A DNA stretch of 36,238 nt from Basidiobolus heterosporus B8920 (taxonomy: Eukaryota; Basidiobolomycota; Basidiobolomycetes; Basidiobolales; Basidiobolaceae): assembly GCA_000697455.1 (NCBI GenBank), contig JNET01026143.1, positions 1 through 36,238 of the forward strand. The letters run 5' to 3'. The notes below the pieces were generated by a model, which ran no database searches, was not told the DNA's origin, and saw only the letters and a program-made list of their open reading frames with translations. Of the stretch, positions 19,007 to 30,043 are shown piece by piece (position 1 is the first letter of the stretch; the number at the start of each line of letters is the position of its first letter). A program made the translations under genes and the position numbers.

Positions 19007-22000
19007 CTAAGGGGACACCGGGGATTGAGGTGACCCGGCTGATGGTAATAATGCCAACCTCTCTAATGTAAACTCTTCAATACAATCATGAATATGATCA
19101 TTGTAAATGGTCACTGCATCTCCGAAATGTGAATACAAGTGCTCCTTTACGTCTCTTCTGGTGATGGTGTTGAGGTTGGAATCCTTCAGGAAGTAGTAGA
19201 TTTCTTCACGTAATAAACGCAGCACCAAGGTCTCCTTCGAGCTTCGGTCATTCCCTGGTTGGGATTCAGTCTCATTCGTGACGATATCTAGATGCCTCGA
19301 AAAATAGGATAATGTTTGCGAAGATCTAGTGTAGTCCGTGCTGTATTCTGACTGTAGCATCGAACTACAAGTGGCTTGTGAGAGATAACTAGCGGAATTT
19401 GGCGAGCAACTCAGTGAGAGAGGCAGGTCATTGTCAAGGCTTTTGTTGGATAATGGCCTACTTTCCCATGGTAGACTGATCAAGATCTCTTCGGCCTTTT
19501 GATCCACTTGTCGTGACAAATTACTCATATCGTCTGGTTGAATTTGAATGTCGATTTGAATGCCGGTATCTTCCACTGACACCAGTTGCTGAAGTGGGTG
19601 AGTGTGACCCATACCTTGTGCTGCTGTGCTCTCTAGTTCATTGTACTCAGCAATAGTTAGCAGTGAGATCTGCATGCTGACTTTGTATTGGCTGTTAGTG
19701 TCATCCAAGATGCCATGCCTGCGACGCATTGACTTGGCACTGGTTGGAATGGCGTCAACCCATGTACAATCATCGCTATGCCACAGAGAGTACAGTGGAA
19801 TAACAAGGCAGTAGAATGGGAGAGAAAAGAGAAGCGAGAAGATCAACCAGAAGATGGAGGTGAATAATCCACGCACCGCCAGGATCATGACATTGAAACC
19901 GAACATACAAATTAATGTAGTACTGACAATCAGATACGATGCCTCATCAGTGGCAACACTTCGAACAATCACATAATATAAATAGAGAAGAAACACCGGT
20001 GTGATTAGGTGACCTAGCAATTTCATTCCAATGACAATCCGATGTATCAGCCCTAAGAATCCATTTCCATGCATGCTGGCCAATTCAAAGTAACTGTGAA
20101 ATGCTGCATTGGTGATCCGCCCTTGTTGTCCCAGAAAGACCGAAAGCCTTGGACAGAGTTTGGTGTAAAAAATGGCTTCACTTTCAAAGCCTAACCTCAA
20201 TTGAGGAAAGGCTTTGAGTAGGACGAGAGAGAGAAACGAATCCTCACCTAGGAGCAGTGTGTTCTGCATGTGTAAAGTGTTTGGTCTAGGCGTACTGAAT
20301 CCAATGATGGCCGTCGTATCCACCACACAAGGCTTATTATCAGGAAATTTGATTCGGTACATAGTGCATGGGCCGTGCAGAAAGGTCCCACCATTGACCA
20401 TGGACTCAAAAGCAGGTTTGAAATGATGGGCCACAAAGAAGGGATACACTTGGAGCATGGTGGCAAAAGTATCAGCAGGATTGGCTGGTTGGGCATGGCC
20501 AGAGACAGCCATTAGCTTTGGCTCATTCTCCATTCTAGCGACCAATCTAGCCACAGCATCTCCAGTAACATGCGTATCAGCATCGAGAACCAATGCGTAC
20601 TGGAATGATCGTGGGTCCATTCCAACAACGCCATCTATATGATGAAATAGTTCATATTCCAGAGGAGTTAACTTGTTCTCAGGATCCAAAAGTCCCTCCA
20701 GAAAGTTCCAGATTACTAGGATTGAATCCCGCTTTCCACGGTTGCCTGAATTACGGGTTTCCATGGGATTGCCACATTTGACCACCACTACATATCCTAT
20801 ACGATGCGTTCCACACTCATAGAAACCCGAGTAAACCTTGGCCAGATTGATATTCTTGTTTCCCTCCCCCAAGGAAATGTAAGCCTTCAGCTCTGGCTCA
20901 GGACCACTAAAACCCAGTATGTCCAACACAAGTTGATGAGTGCATACTGTGCTCCCAGGTGGAGTAAAGATCCCATCACAGATAATCACCAGTAACTTGT
21001 TACTGTCGTGGAAGTCTGATCTGGCTACGCTGTCAAAACTCAGTTTCAAGGTCTGTTGATCCTCTCCGTAACAAGGGATTAGGACGATGCAGTTGGACGA
21101 TGGCAAAATTTTCCTTTTGTGTGGAAACTGTAATAAAGATGTGACAGTGTATGTGATGATAATCATGAAAGGGAGTCCAAGTGTTAACCAAAGGATGGGA
21201 TTAAATGTGTTACATCGGGGTAAGATCACTTCTCTTACCGAGCCTTTGTAAAATAGCTTATCCATGCAACGTAAATACGTCTCACCATTCTCTAACTGAC
21301 TAAACGAGCTGGTTGCATCCTCACCCACATGACTGATAATCAGCTCGGTTACCTCGCGTGGGAACAGTAGTGAGTCAGGGTCAATCCTCCTGGGGCTCGA
21401 GGTCGGCTTGGTTAGATAGGAGTATTTGATGAGATCGGAAACGTCATAGAGGTGATCGTTCACGATCATGTGACCAAGACTAGAGCCATCAAGTATGGCA
21501 TAATCAAAGACAAGATCTGTAATTCAGATGCAACAAGAAGATGTAACATTAATGATAGGCAATTATAGTCACAAAACGAACTTGACTCTACCTCCAACCG
21601 TTGCCTTGGCTACCTCGTAGCGCACTGAGATATTGTAGAAACAGTGAGTGGATGATTTGGCCGGCGATTTGGTTGATGATTTGTCGTGATCTGCCGGAGC
21701 GGGGCACTCGATTAGTTTCTGGTTGGAAACGTGGTATCCAGGATCATTGAAGATCCTCTTCTCTAGCCAATTGTCTGCTTTGGTGAGATTATGAATGCAC
21801 CGATTAATATCTGGATCCGGATATTCGGTGGCACCTTTCGTGCGAGCAAGCAGGGTGAAGGAGGGAAACATAGGGGACACGTCCTTACCCATGTATCGTC
21901 TCACCACCTCGCCTACATTAGATGTGGAGTGGGACAGATCAGCCACCTTCCCGTTAATTGCTACATATTTGGATCCCCTCAGTTCTTCAGGCAAGTACAA

Positions 22001-22605
22001 GCTGTAAGGAGTGCAATAAGAATAGGGAACTAGCTCCACCCACACAAGGAATAGAAATGACAAGACAAGGAAGAAAAGAATCAGTGTGGCTTTTTCACGT
22101 AGAAATTGCCTAGATTCTGTGTAAAGACAAGGGTTTAGTTAGACGACTAGGGATTACTGAGTCTGTGGTAAAATCTTGTCTTACCCGAACTCTTTTTTCC
22201 TAGAAATTTCAGCAGCAGATCAGGGATAAGAAAGGTGGAAGCCCTTGAGGTGAATAACCAACATTTTCGAGCTTTCGAAGGTTTCGGGAGCCTTTTCCCT
22301 TCAGAGAATCCCTGTGACGATTCCATGGAACTTTTGGAGTCCTTTCGAAAAGACCCCGCCTCCGATGGGGATACAAAGAAATGGGAATCCAGGCAAGATT
22401 CCTCCCATGGATTATGGCTGTGGTTATGGTTATTGGTGTGGGTGTGGGTGTGGATGTATTCAGCATCTATATGAAAGGAATGGAAAGAAGTCAGACTCTG
22501 ATCAGATATTCCAGTCAAAATGATGGACGTACCCTTTGAGCCCTCATTGGTGCGGAAATGCCGGTATGACGAGGGTTTAGAATATTTTTTACTTAATGAT
22601 GGCAT
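19007..22605 (-). CDS. Division-2 (class IV/V-like) chitin synthase with altered catalytic motif
   Basis: Three exons on the minus strand, 22605-22185, 22116-21592, 21516-19007, give 1151 aa. The N-terminus has a His/Thr-rich tract (IHTHTHTNNHNHSHN) and membrane segments at FLIPDLLLKFLGKK and LILFFLVLSFLFLVW. A luminal cytochrome b5-like region follows (YVAINGKVADLS), then the helix NPILWLTLGLPF. The GT2 domain has IPCYGED, GKRDS, VLDADT (about 626-631), CTMYRI and LGED. The usual QRRRW(I)N motif reads QQGRITN (779 on), so Trp is lost, and GEDR is GEDS. A C-terminal membrane cluster follows. The tail near 1090-1140 is DEK_C-like (REEIYYFLKDS...TRRDVKEHLYSHFG), a feature of class V/VII enzymes, but there is no myosin motor. 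Family role: polymerises UDP-GlcNAc into chitin at the plasma membrane; activity of this member is in doubt. Confidence 0.88.
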
Positions 22606-23203
22606 AAATTAGTGTTTCCAAAGGCCAGCAGGAATGTTAGTAAGAAGTCACTCAGTATAGCACATTATCTCTCAAGAAAGAGTTCGGTTGGATGACGAAA
22701 GGAAGTCGAAAAGAAAATCATGGATGCCCAGAGTGTGAAGTTATATATATTCGTTTGAAGTGGGACAAAGTGAGTTCCAACCTTGAGAAATCTGGGGATC
22801 GATGCACAGAGAGTTCGGTTACTGATTGGGCTCTTCAGCGACTGTAGATAGATTTTCACAAGGAGATACATCCCATGTTTACTGCCTTACATGACCTCCT
22901 CCTGCTACAATAGAAATCTCCGATTTATGAGGCTTATGCAGATTTACTACTTCTTTCCGAACGTTGAATGTCCCATGCGTATGCATGCCCATTCTGTTGA
23001 CCAAGTTCCTATTCATCCGATAAACAAAGTGATTTATTGATTTAAAATTAAGCAACTTTTATGCAAATCAAAATTCATTTCATTATTTTCAGTACTAGTG
23101 AGGATTACGTATTCCGTGTAGAAGTGATCAAGGAGAGTAGAAAAGTTAGTTAACGGAATTCTCCTAGTTATCGCAAAGAACGAGGGACTTGTTGACATAC
23201 AGC
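22606..23203. promoter_or_regulatory. Divergent promoter region, chitin synthase and PSMA1
   Basis: About 600 bases separate the two divergent starts. The phrase GAGTTCGGTT occurs twice (near 22681 and 22812). No coding motif or RNA gene is seen. Confidence 0.45.
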
Positions 23204-24311
23204 ATGGTACTTGCCTACTTATTTTCAGTGTGTGTGTGTGTGTTAGACGAAGGAATAATGCTGAATCTTTGTTTAGTTTAGAAACCAATACGATAACGAT
23301 ATCTCTACTTGGAGTCCACAAGGACGTATCCATCAAGTGGAATATGCCTTAGAAGCAGTAAAACAAGGTTCCGCTGCAGTTGGTTTACGCTCAAATACTC
23401 ATGCAGTCCTGGTTGGCTTGAAAGTAAGTACTGATAAGAACTTTTACCTGTCTAGATCAAGTGAAACTCAATACATTTCACTCTTCAGAGGACTCCCGGT
23501 GAACTTGCTTCTTACCAAAAGAAATTGTATCGTGTCGACGATCATATGGGTATTGCCATCGCCGGTTTAACCTCAGATGCTCGTGTTTTAAGGTATCTAT
23601 CCAATGGCCATCCCAATTCTAAACATTCACCTCTTTATTATTCTTCCCCTCTCATGGAAACATGAAACCAACTAAACCGTTCTTAGTAATTTCATGAGAG
23701 CCGAGGCCATGAAATCCAAGATGCTTTACAACAGACCTCTTCCTATTCTTCGTATTGTTTCAGCGATTGCTGACAGTAAGTGAATCATATCTCTGTATAT
23801 GGTCTAGTAACGAGTGGACTCATTCAACTTGGCGTATTTTAGAGGCTCAAGTCAATACTCAAAACTACGGAAACAGACCCTATGGTGTTGGATTACTTGT
23901 GATTGGCCACGATGTTCGTCTCTCATCTTATCTCTCGTGTTTATTACCTCAATTAACGTCATTTAAACGTAGGAAACGGGACCACATCTCTTTGAGTGCA
24001 CTCCAGCTGGTACCAGCTTCGAGTATTTCGCCATGTCCATCGGCTCCCGATCCCAATCAGCCAAGACCTACCTGGAAAGACAATACGAGAACTTCCCGGA
24101 GTGTTCATTGAATGAGTTGATTCGACATGGCATCCGTGCATTGAATGAAACTTTACAACAAGACAAGGAACTCACCATTGAGAACTGTACCCTGGCATAC
24201 GTCGGTAAAGATACACCTTTCCAAATCCTCGAAGGCCCCGAGTTGGAACAATACTTTGATGTGTTGAACAACGATACCTCAGCCGCAACTGCCCCCATGG
24301 AAACCGAGTAA
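23204..24311 (+). CDS. PRE5: 20S proteasome alpha subunit PSMA1/Pre5 (alpha6)
   Basis: Six exons, 23204-23206 (the ATG alone), 23277-23423, 23489-23592, 23687-23775, 23843-23913, 23973-24311, give 250 aa. Spliced, the protein starts [19 protein letters not shown], then [20 protein letters not shown], the proteasome alpha-subunit signature helix. [27 protein letters not shown] and [15 protein letters not shown] identify PSMA1/Pre5 among the seven alpha types. Alpha subunits are non-catalytic: they form the outer ring and gate of the 20S core. Placing the first intron directly after the ATG is the only way seen to reach FRNQYDND in frame. The donor is GTACTT and the acceptor TTTAG. The final residues are acidic (METE), as is usual in this family. 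Confidence 0.92.
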
Positions 24312-24747
24312 ATCCCATCCCCATCTTTCAGTCACTCTCTTTGTAATTACCCAAGCAATCATTGCTCTAATTAAAATGTCGGTTCACTTGGTAATAGCAC
24401 ATCATAGTAACAGTCATCAACAAACGTCCATAACATCGGTGCAGAGTTTATTAGCTCAGCTAAGAAACAAAAAAAGTACAGGGGTTTAAAGATGATTTCA
24501 AGGGATTTTTTGAAATATAGTACATACTGTCGGGTAAAGAAATATTAATAAAAGTGAGTGAAGCTTAACAATTCAAACTAAATAGAATACATCGAAGCTA
24601 CCAAGAAACTACCAAAATCTTATGAGATGGAAGGTTAGGTGGAATATTAGAGGGTGAGGGTGAGGGTGATGGTGATGGTGAGCGTTGAGGTCAGGATGGA
24701 AAAGGAAGAGGAAGAGCCAGAGCAAAGATGAAGCTAAGGGTGACTAC
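24312..24747. other. Convergent 3' region of PSMA1 and the next gene
   Basis: Tail-to-tail region with an ATTAAA at about 24370 and a G-run repeat at 24652-24681 close to the stop of the minus-strand gene. No gene is seen. Confidence 0.5.
24652..24681 (+). repeat. GGGTGA/TGGTGA repeat
   Basis: Three GGGTGA units are followed by GATGGT units. It closely resembles the array at 4415-4443 and, like the one at 15382-15421, lies at the 3' border of a minus-strand gene. Confidence 0.7.
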
Positions 24748-25641
24748 TTAGTTCTCTTCTTGAATGGTTCCAGGAAACTGAAAATCGGTGTTTGGAGTTG
24801 GATGAAGTATCATCTCCGAACTGGATTCCAGCTCAGATATCGTAGGTATAGGTGGCTGTCTATGCGCAAACAAACTCATTCGTCTAGCAAGAGCCGCACG
24901 CTCCCGCTCTCGTCCATGCTCAACATCGATAGGAATGGACCTTCGTCGAACCGCAAAATTAGGGAATGGATGTGGTCCGTGAGCTGACAATACAGAAGGA
25001 ACCGGTCCACTGGAATTTCGAGACAAAGGTGCTCGTGATGGATGGTTATGATTCATTCTGGCCATAGCTGCTTGTCTTTGTAGCAATGCTGTAAGATGTC
25101 GTGTATTGTCTCGTGAGAGTCGCCGCTCCAACTGAGGGCGAGTGGTTGGTATATGTGAGCTACTACCAAGGTTCTCGGGAATCCCTGGGGAACGAGGGCT
25201 CGACAAAGCTCCACCTATTTCATGGCGCGCAGGCGGTAGTACTTGAAATATCGAGTTCACGTTAGGATGGTGACGATGTAGTTCCGAAGGATTATTATGA
25301 AAACGCTTTTTGCGGTGCCGCTGTGTGGTATCCTACAGAAGCTACTCTTTAGTCATTCTATCAATAGAAAATTGGGTTGTTCAAAAGGGTCAAACCTTCA
25401 CCAAAAACTCAAACAAACGGCGAATGAACTGGTCGTTTTCATCAAAGGATTCTACAAAACTTTGATAACTTAACGGCGGTTCAACCTGTAATAATAAAGT
25501 CAGACGAAAGTTTTCTCAACCTGTCAAAGCTTCCTTTCAACGTACGTTGTCTTTCTCACTCTTCTCCGAGATTTCGTTAAATAGCTTTTTCATCTTCCTA
25601 AGCAGCTCATCATCATACGATTTTTCAGCCCATTTTCCCAT
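24748..25641 (-). CDS. Unrecognised protein with helical N-terminus and three RRxS sites
   Basis: At least three exons on the minus strand, 25641-25546, 25485-25396 and 25332-24748, give 256 aa from MGKWAEKSYDDELLRK. The first 62 residues look helical and acidic/basic mixed, with SFDENDQFIRRLFEFLVK, which vaguely resembles an EF-hand but lacks the loop glycine. The rest is disordered-looking and rich in Ser, Pro, Arg and His. It carries RRLS, RRRS and RRMS, each a protein kinase A consensus, plus SSPRSP. I do not recognise the family. The start is uncertain: the first exon runs open upstream to an acceptor-like TTATACAG at about 25654, so another 5' exon may exist. The frame stays open across all splices, and introns have GT-AG ends, so a real gene is likely. 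Confidence 0.6.
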
Positions 25642-26005
25642 TTCCACGTTAGTTAAGGTCTGTATAAGGTTTGGGTGTATGAATGGTGAAGGTGGACGTT
25701 AACAATAATAATAGTAATAGAGACGGGTAATACTTAATAGTGGGTGTTGGATAGTATTCTTCTAGAGAAAAAAAAGTCATTTGACTCCATGCAAAAAAAG
25801 ACCACAATTTCCTTAGTTTGATCGCATCCACCATCACACCCACCATCACATTCACAATCACATTGCAACAACGTGACTGGCTCTATCTGGTGATTGGGGT
25901 ATCTCGACTATTTATTTGATATGATTGATATTAAACCTACAATAAGCACATATATTTAAATCAATATGGAAGACATGTACAATGCAAATGATGTGGGTCA
26001 GGGAG
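25642..26005. other. Intergenic, upstream of the unrecognised gene and 3' of CDC24
   Basis: About 360 bases that contain a CATCACA-type low-complexity stretch (25828-25865) and A/T-rich runs. An additional first exon of the neighbouring gene may be hidden here, but no start-plus-donor combination joins in frame to 25654. Confidence 0.4.
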
Positions 26006-28648
26006 TCAACTGACGTAGATATCTACGACCATCGCTAACTCATTTGGCTTAGCTTCTTGATTAGAGCGGTTCTCAAATGCCATCTGAATATCCTCATCGG
26101 TGTTGATCAAAATCAAGTCATTCTCCTCGTCTTTGTATTTGATCCGCAGTTTGCTCTCTACCCTTGTTCCGGAGCACAGATGGATCTTCTTCTCCACTTT
26201 CTTCAGAAGGTCGCTGAACGTCACGTCCGAGGGCACCACAAGCATAAATGAATCTTCATGGTAGTTGATGCGTACCTTGATATTCATTGAATGGTTATGG
26301 ATGTTAGGCGATGATGCGCTTCTTCTTTGTCTGTAAGTTTGGTCGGGCAACAGGTAGGTTTTCTCTGGGCCGGAGTGCTCGTTTTCCAGCTGTAGCTTGC
26401 GGAATTGTTCTCCGAGAAACGCTTGGTCTTGCTCTTGAGAAGAGGGTACACTTAGATGGCCAGGATGTGGATTTGCATAGGAATGCTCTGACCTGGGCAA
26501 GGGAGGCATCGACATGGGTGGATAACCCACTCCGCCAGAGTGCAGATGCGCGGGATTTGACTGGCTTCGGCTCCTACTCAGCGTGCCAAAGGGACTTCTA
26601 GAAGAGGGGCGCTTGAAGGTGAGCAATAGATCATCATCATCGTTATCATCCTGTTGATCAACAAACGACACTGCATCATCGTCTGAGTTCCAATTGGCCT
26701 CATGCCCTTCAAGCTCCGATGTGCTTGACTGAGTACGAGTAATTCCTGGATGCCTGGGACTCGTCTGCTTGCTGAGCCTCGAGATCTTGTACGCTTCTCG
26801 GACTTTTTCGATGGTGGATATCCACAGCTTGAAATGCTCCTCATTAGCTGGACTAATGATCGTCTCGGAATTAAGCCAATCAATCTTGACTGAATAGGTA
26901 CCTGAGGGGATGAACTGCATGGTTATTGGATTGTTTATGGATTGTTTGGCATGTTCATAGTTAACCTACCGTTCCGGGCCGATGGTATCACTGCCCTTAT
27001 CTCTCTGATAAGCAGAGTGGCTTTGTTGTGCAGAGCGAGAGGCTTCTTCGAGTTCCCGTTCTTGTTTGCTTTCCGACTGGCTGCAGTCTCTTTACAAACC
27101 AAGAGAGCTTTGTCAAACAGGTAGAGCCAACACTCGCGTTCTACATCGTTTACCGTAACTGAAAGCTTGTCAAACATATGTAATTCACCAAAGTAGGACA
27201 ACGAGGGGCCATTCCAATTCTCAATGATTTTCTCCAGTTTCTTCAGTTCTATGAGGTTTTCTTCTTTACGCTGTGTCTCGTTAACTCGATCAGCCACTCG
27301 CTTGATGGCCACCAGGCCGTCGAGAAGTTCTTGGTAGTGTGGTTCGTCTGGTGACATAAGTTTCGATAATTGCTTGATGGGAGGCGTATTAATGGCCACA
27401 AGATCAATGGGGTTGGTTGGCGAATCAACTTACCGAAAGCAACAGCGGGTATTTGCACACGCGCTGGACTGGTTTGATGAGTAGCGATGGCAATCCATAG
27501 GTTGGTTCGACAATGTGTGCTAGTTTCTAGAGAATCGATGGCTTAGTTAGCAAGATGGAAGCAGTTTCAGTTGATTTTCACTAACCATCAGGTTGGGTGC
27601 TTCAGTCAACGCTATCTCGGATGCATGTGTGTAATTAGCGCAGAATGGCTCGTATGCAGTAAAGCCATTTTCCTATTAGGAGCTTAGTCACTTTGCAATG
27701 AATCCATGGGGTTCTTTGAAGTTGTTACCATTTGAATAAACAAGGCTCCAAATCTCTGCTCAGCCGGTGGCAGCTCAGCGTTTGCTTCAACACCAATCAA
27801 AAAACGTCTTTGAAAGTCAACAAGTCCGTTCAAATTGGCAAACAGGTTTCGCAGTATGTCATTCGAAACCACCTTTTGTTGCTGCAGTTCTTGCATGTAT
27901 TCCTGTAGAAATCATGCTAAGTTGTTTGTAGAGTTTGTTGAAAGCAAAGGGATGAGCTACCTGAAGTTTCTCTAAATCTTTGACATATTTCCGCTCAGTG
28001 ATAAGTAATTCTTTGACCGTTTGTTTGCGAAGACGTTCTTGTGCAGTGCTAGAGAGTGGGTCTGCGGACTGTATCCCATTGGGACCCGACAAGGACTCAT
28101 TTTGAGTATCGGCTTCCTCTTCCTCCTCAAGCAATCCCTTTTCTACCATCAGTTGTAAGAGTAATTCTACAGTATGAGATACCTAGCCCGGAGTTAGCCT
28201 TGGTTGATAGGTAGATGCAATTAGTCCGTCTTACCTTTAGGAATTTGTTTGTGTCGTCTTGATACAATTCAGTGATGGTAAACAGAGCGTCATCCTTCAA
28301 TCCTAGTTGGTTTTTACAAGCCAGCAAAAAATGATATACGTTATGCTTGCAAGCTTTGAGATTCTCTAAAGTGGCCTCTTCATCTACTTCTAGTAATATT
28401 TCTGGTTCTGTAGCATTAAATAGTGCGCACAGACTTGAGCCTAAGCGAAAGGTGTTCCACAAAGTAGTAACGGGATTTGTGCCAGAAGGGAAAGGACAAT
28501 ACGAATCGATGGCAGAGCATAACTCCTGCTGCGAATCTAGAAAACTCTTGAGTGAAGGGACTTTGCGTAAACGGCGTAAAAGCCTTTGACAGTCACCATA
28601 GAAAGTAGACCCATCCTCTGGTCTAGATATAGTGGTAGTGGTGGACAT
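26006..28648 (-). CDS. CDC24: Cdc24-type RhoGEF (CH-like, DH, PH, PB1)
   Basis: Seven exons on the minus strand, 28648-28235, 28182-27961, 27902-27729, 27672-27586, 27526-27434, 27372-26970, 26901-26006, give 762 aa. The N-terminal 138 residues match the Cdc24 calponin-homology-like region (TTLWNTFRLGSSLCALFNA, DDTNKFLK). The DH domain starts at TVKELLITERKYVKDLE (about 190) and holds LIKPVQRVCKYPLLLS. The PH domain follows (CWLYLFDKALLVCKE, VKIDWLNSE). A Ser/Pro-rich linker leads to a C-terminal PB1 domain (IKVRINYHEDSFMLVV, DLILINTDEDIQMAF). This order is diagnostic for Cdc24, the exchange factor that loads Cdc42 with GTP; PB1 binds the scaffold Bem1. The acceptor of the last exon (CCCCTCAG) was chosen because it restores RN|GTYSVKIDW in frame. 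It shares a 1.4 kb upstream region with the divergent PUF gene. Confidence 0.93.
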
Positions 28649-28987
28649 GGTGTGAATGTTCGTTGAGGGAGAGAAAAAATAATAACAATAATACAGGAGA
28701 GGTGGGAGGGCAAGGGCAAGGGTAAGGCGAAGGGCGAGAACGAGAACGAAGGCAGAGTAGTATAGTCAGCTGCCTACTACTGAAAGACACCAAACAGACT
28801 ATCTAAATATATTAGCAAGGCTTGCGGTAGAAGTTAAGTATATGCCATTCAACGTCCCACTCACTAAACAATATCCTAGCACAGTTTGGATAGCAAATAT
28901 CCATAATCTTAAAAAACCTACACTACCTTAGCAACCTGTGATTGGTTTAAGCCCCTCTCAGCAATCAGCAAATATCTGAGTATTATT

Positions 28988-29017
28988 AATAGAAATCAAT
29001 AGAAATCAATAGAAATC
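28988..29017 (+). repeat. AATAGAAATC, three tandem copies
   Basis: Three perfect 10-nt copies lie in the CDC24 upstream region, followed by a partial AAATC. Confidence 0.8.
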
Positions 29018-29540
29018 AAATCAATATCTAGTAATAACGATTAATTAACTGAAAAACTCCAATTCTGCTCTGGCTAATGGGATGGCTAATGGGATACATC
29101 AGTGGAATCGTCACATCCAAAGGTAGATACTGTCTCGAGCAACCACTAGAACTGAGGAAGCTACTTATTCTAAATCCCCGAGATTCCTTAGTCTCACCTG
29201 ACTACGTGTGTTGATTCCACATGACCCTCTTCCCTCTCTGCCCTCTCTTGTTATATCTCTGTGGATCCTAGGCAAGTAAAGAGGGCCTAAATAGTTAGGT
29301 TAGACTGTCTCATCCATGGTAACAGCACCGTAAATGGATCCAAAGACACTTGTGCTAGTAGAGTGAGTACCGAAAACGTTAGAATAGTAAGCATCATCTC
29401 TTCAACGCAACACATCCAATCAGTCCCATAAATCTTACATGTAATCAAATTTGTCAGATTAGCTATGCATTCGAGCGTCACTCATTGGCCAAGTGGAAAA
29501 GACAACAAATAAACCATCTCAGTTTTTTTTGTCGACAAAA

Positions 29541-29620
29541 CAATTTAAGCAACATATTAATCGGAAAGAATAGTCAAAATACACGATTTAAGCAACATAC
29601 AATGGGAAAGAATCATCAAG
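29541..29620 (+). repeat. 43-nt tandem duplication
   Basis: The phrase ATTTAAGCAACATA, followed by AAT, GGAAAGAAT and TCAA, occurs at 29543 and again at 29586 with few changes. It sits about 420-500 bases upstream of the PUF start codon. Confidence 0.65.
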
Positions 29621-30043
29621 GTAAATCTACACAATAATAATGAAATAGTCCACCATTGTAATAGCCCTGGTTAAAAAAAGAAACATGAAGAATTCCTAAG
29701 CAACAAAAATTTCCCCGTAATCTTCCCTCGGGGGACCAAATTTTCTAATTGAATTTGCTGAAACCTTCTATCCCACCAAGTTGGCTAGTCAACGTTTTTG
29801 CACTCACTGCTGACTTCAAACCAATTCCTATCTTGTTATAAACTCCTTGTGCATTCTTGTACCCTTGTACTTTAGTGGTGTAAATCTGTACAAATAATTC
29901 TGTCCATAGATCCTGCATCCTTGTAGACTCTACCCGGTAACGTACATCTATTTCTCCGAAGGTAGCCTACCCTCAGTGAAAACTTCAAAGAAGTCCCGAT
30001 AATTTCTATTTTATAAAATCGAGTGAAGGAAAAAAGCGTGAAA

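Larger units (their letters stand above)
28649..30043. promoter_or_regulatory. Long divergent intergenic region, CDC24 and PUF gene
   Basis: About 1.4 kb with no recognisable coding segment; the only frame of note (minus 29287-29481) has no motif. It contains purine-rich low complexity at 28700-28755, a 10-nt triple repeat at 28988-29017, a 12-nt duplication at 29073-29096 and a 43-nt tandem duplication at 29541-29620. Both gene starts are expected to be driven from here. Confidence 0.5.

Noticed and set aside
25445-25485. True EF-hand calcium site in the unrecognised protein
   Set aside because: The loop lacks the central glycine and proper ligand spacing, so calcium binding is not claimed.
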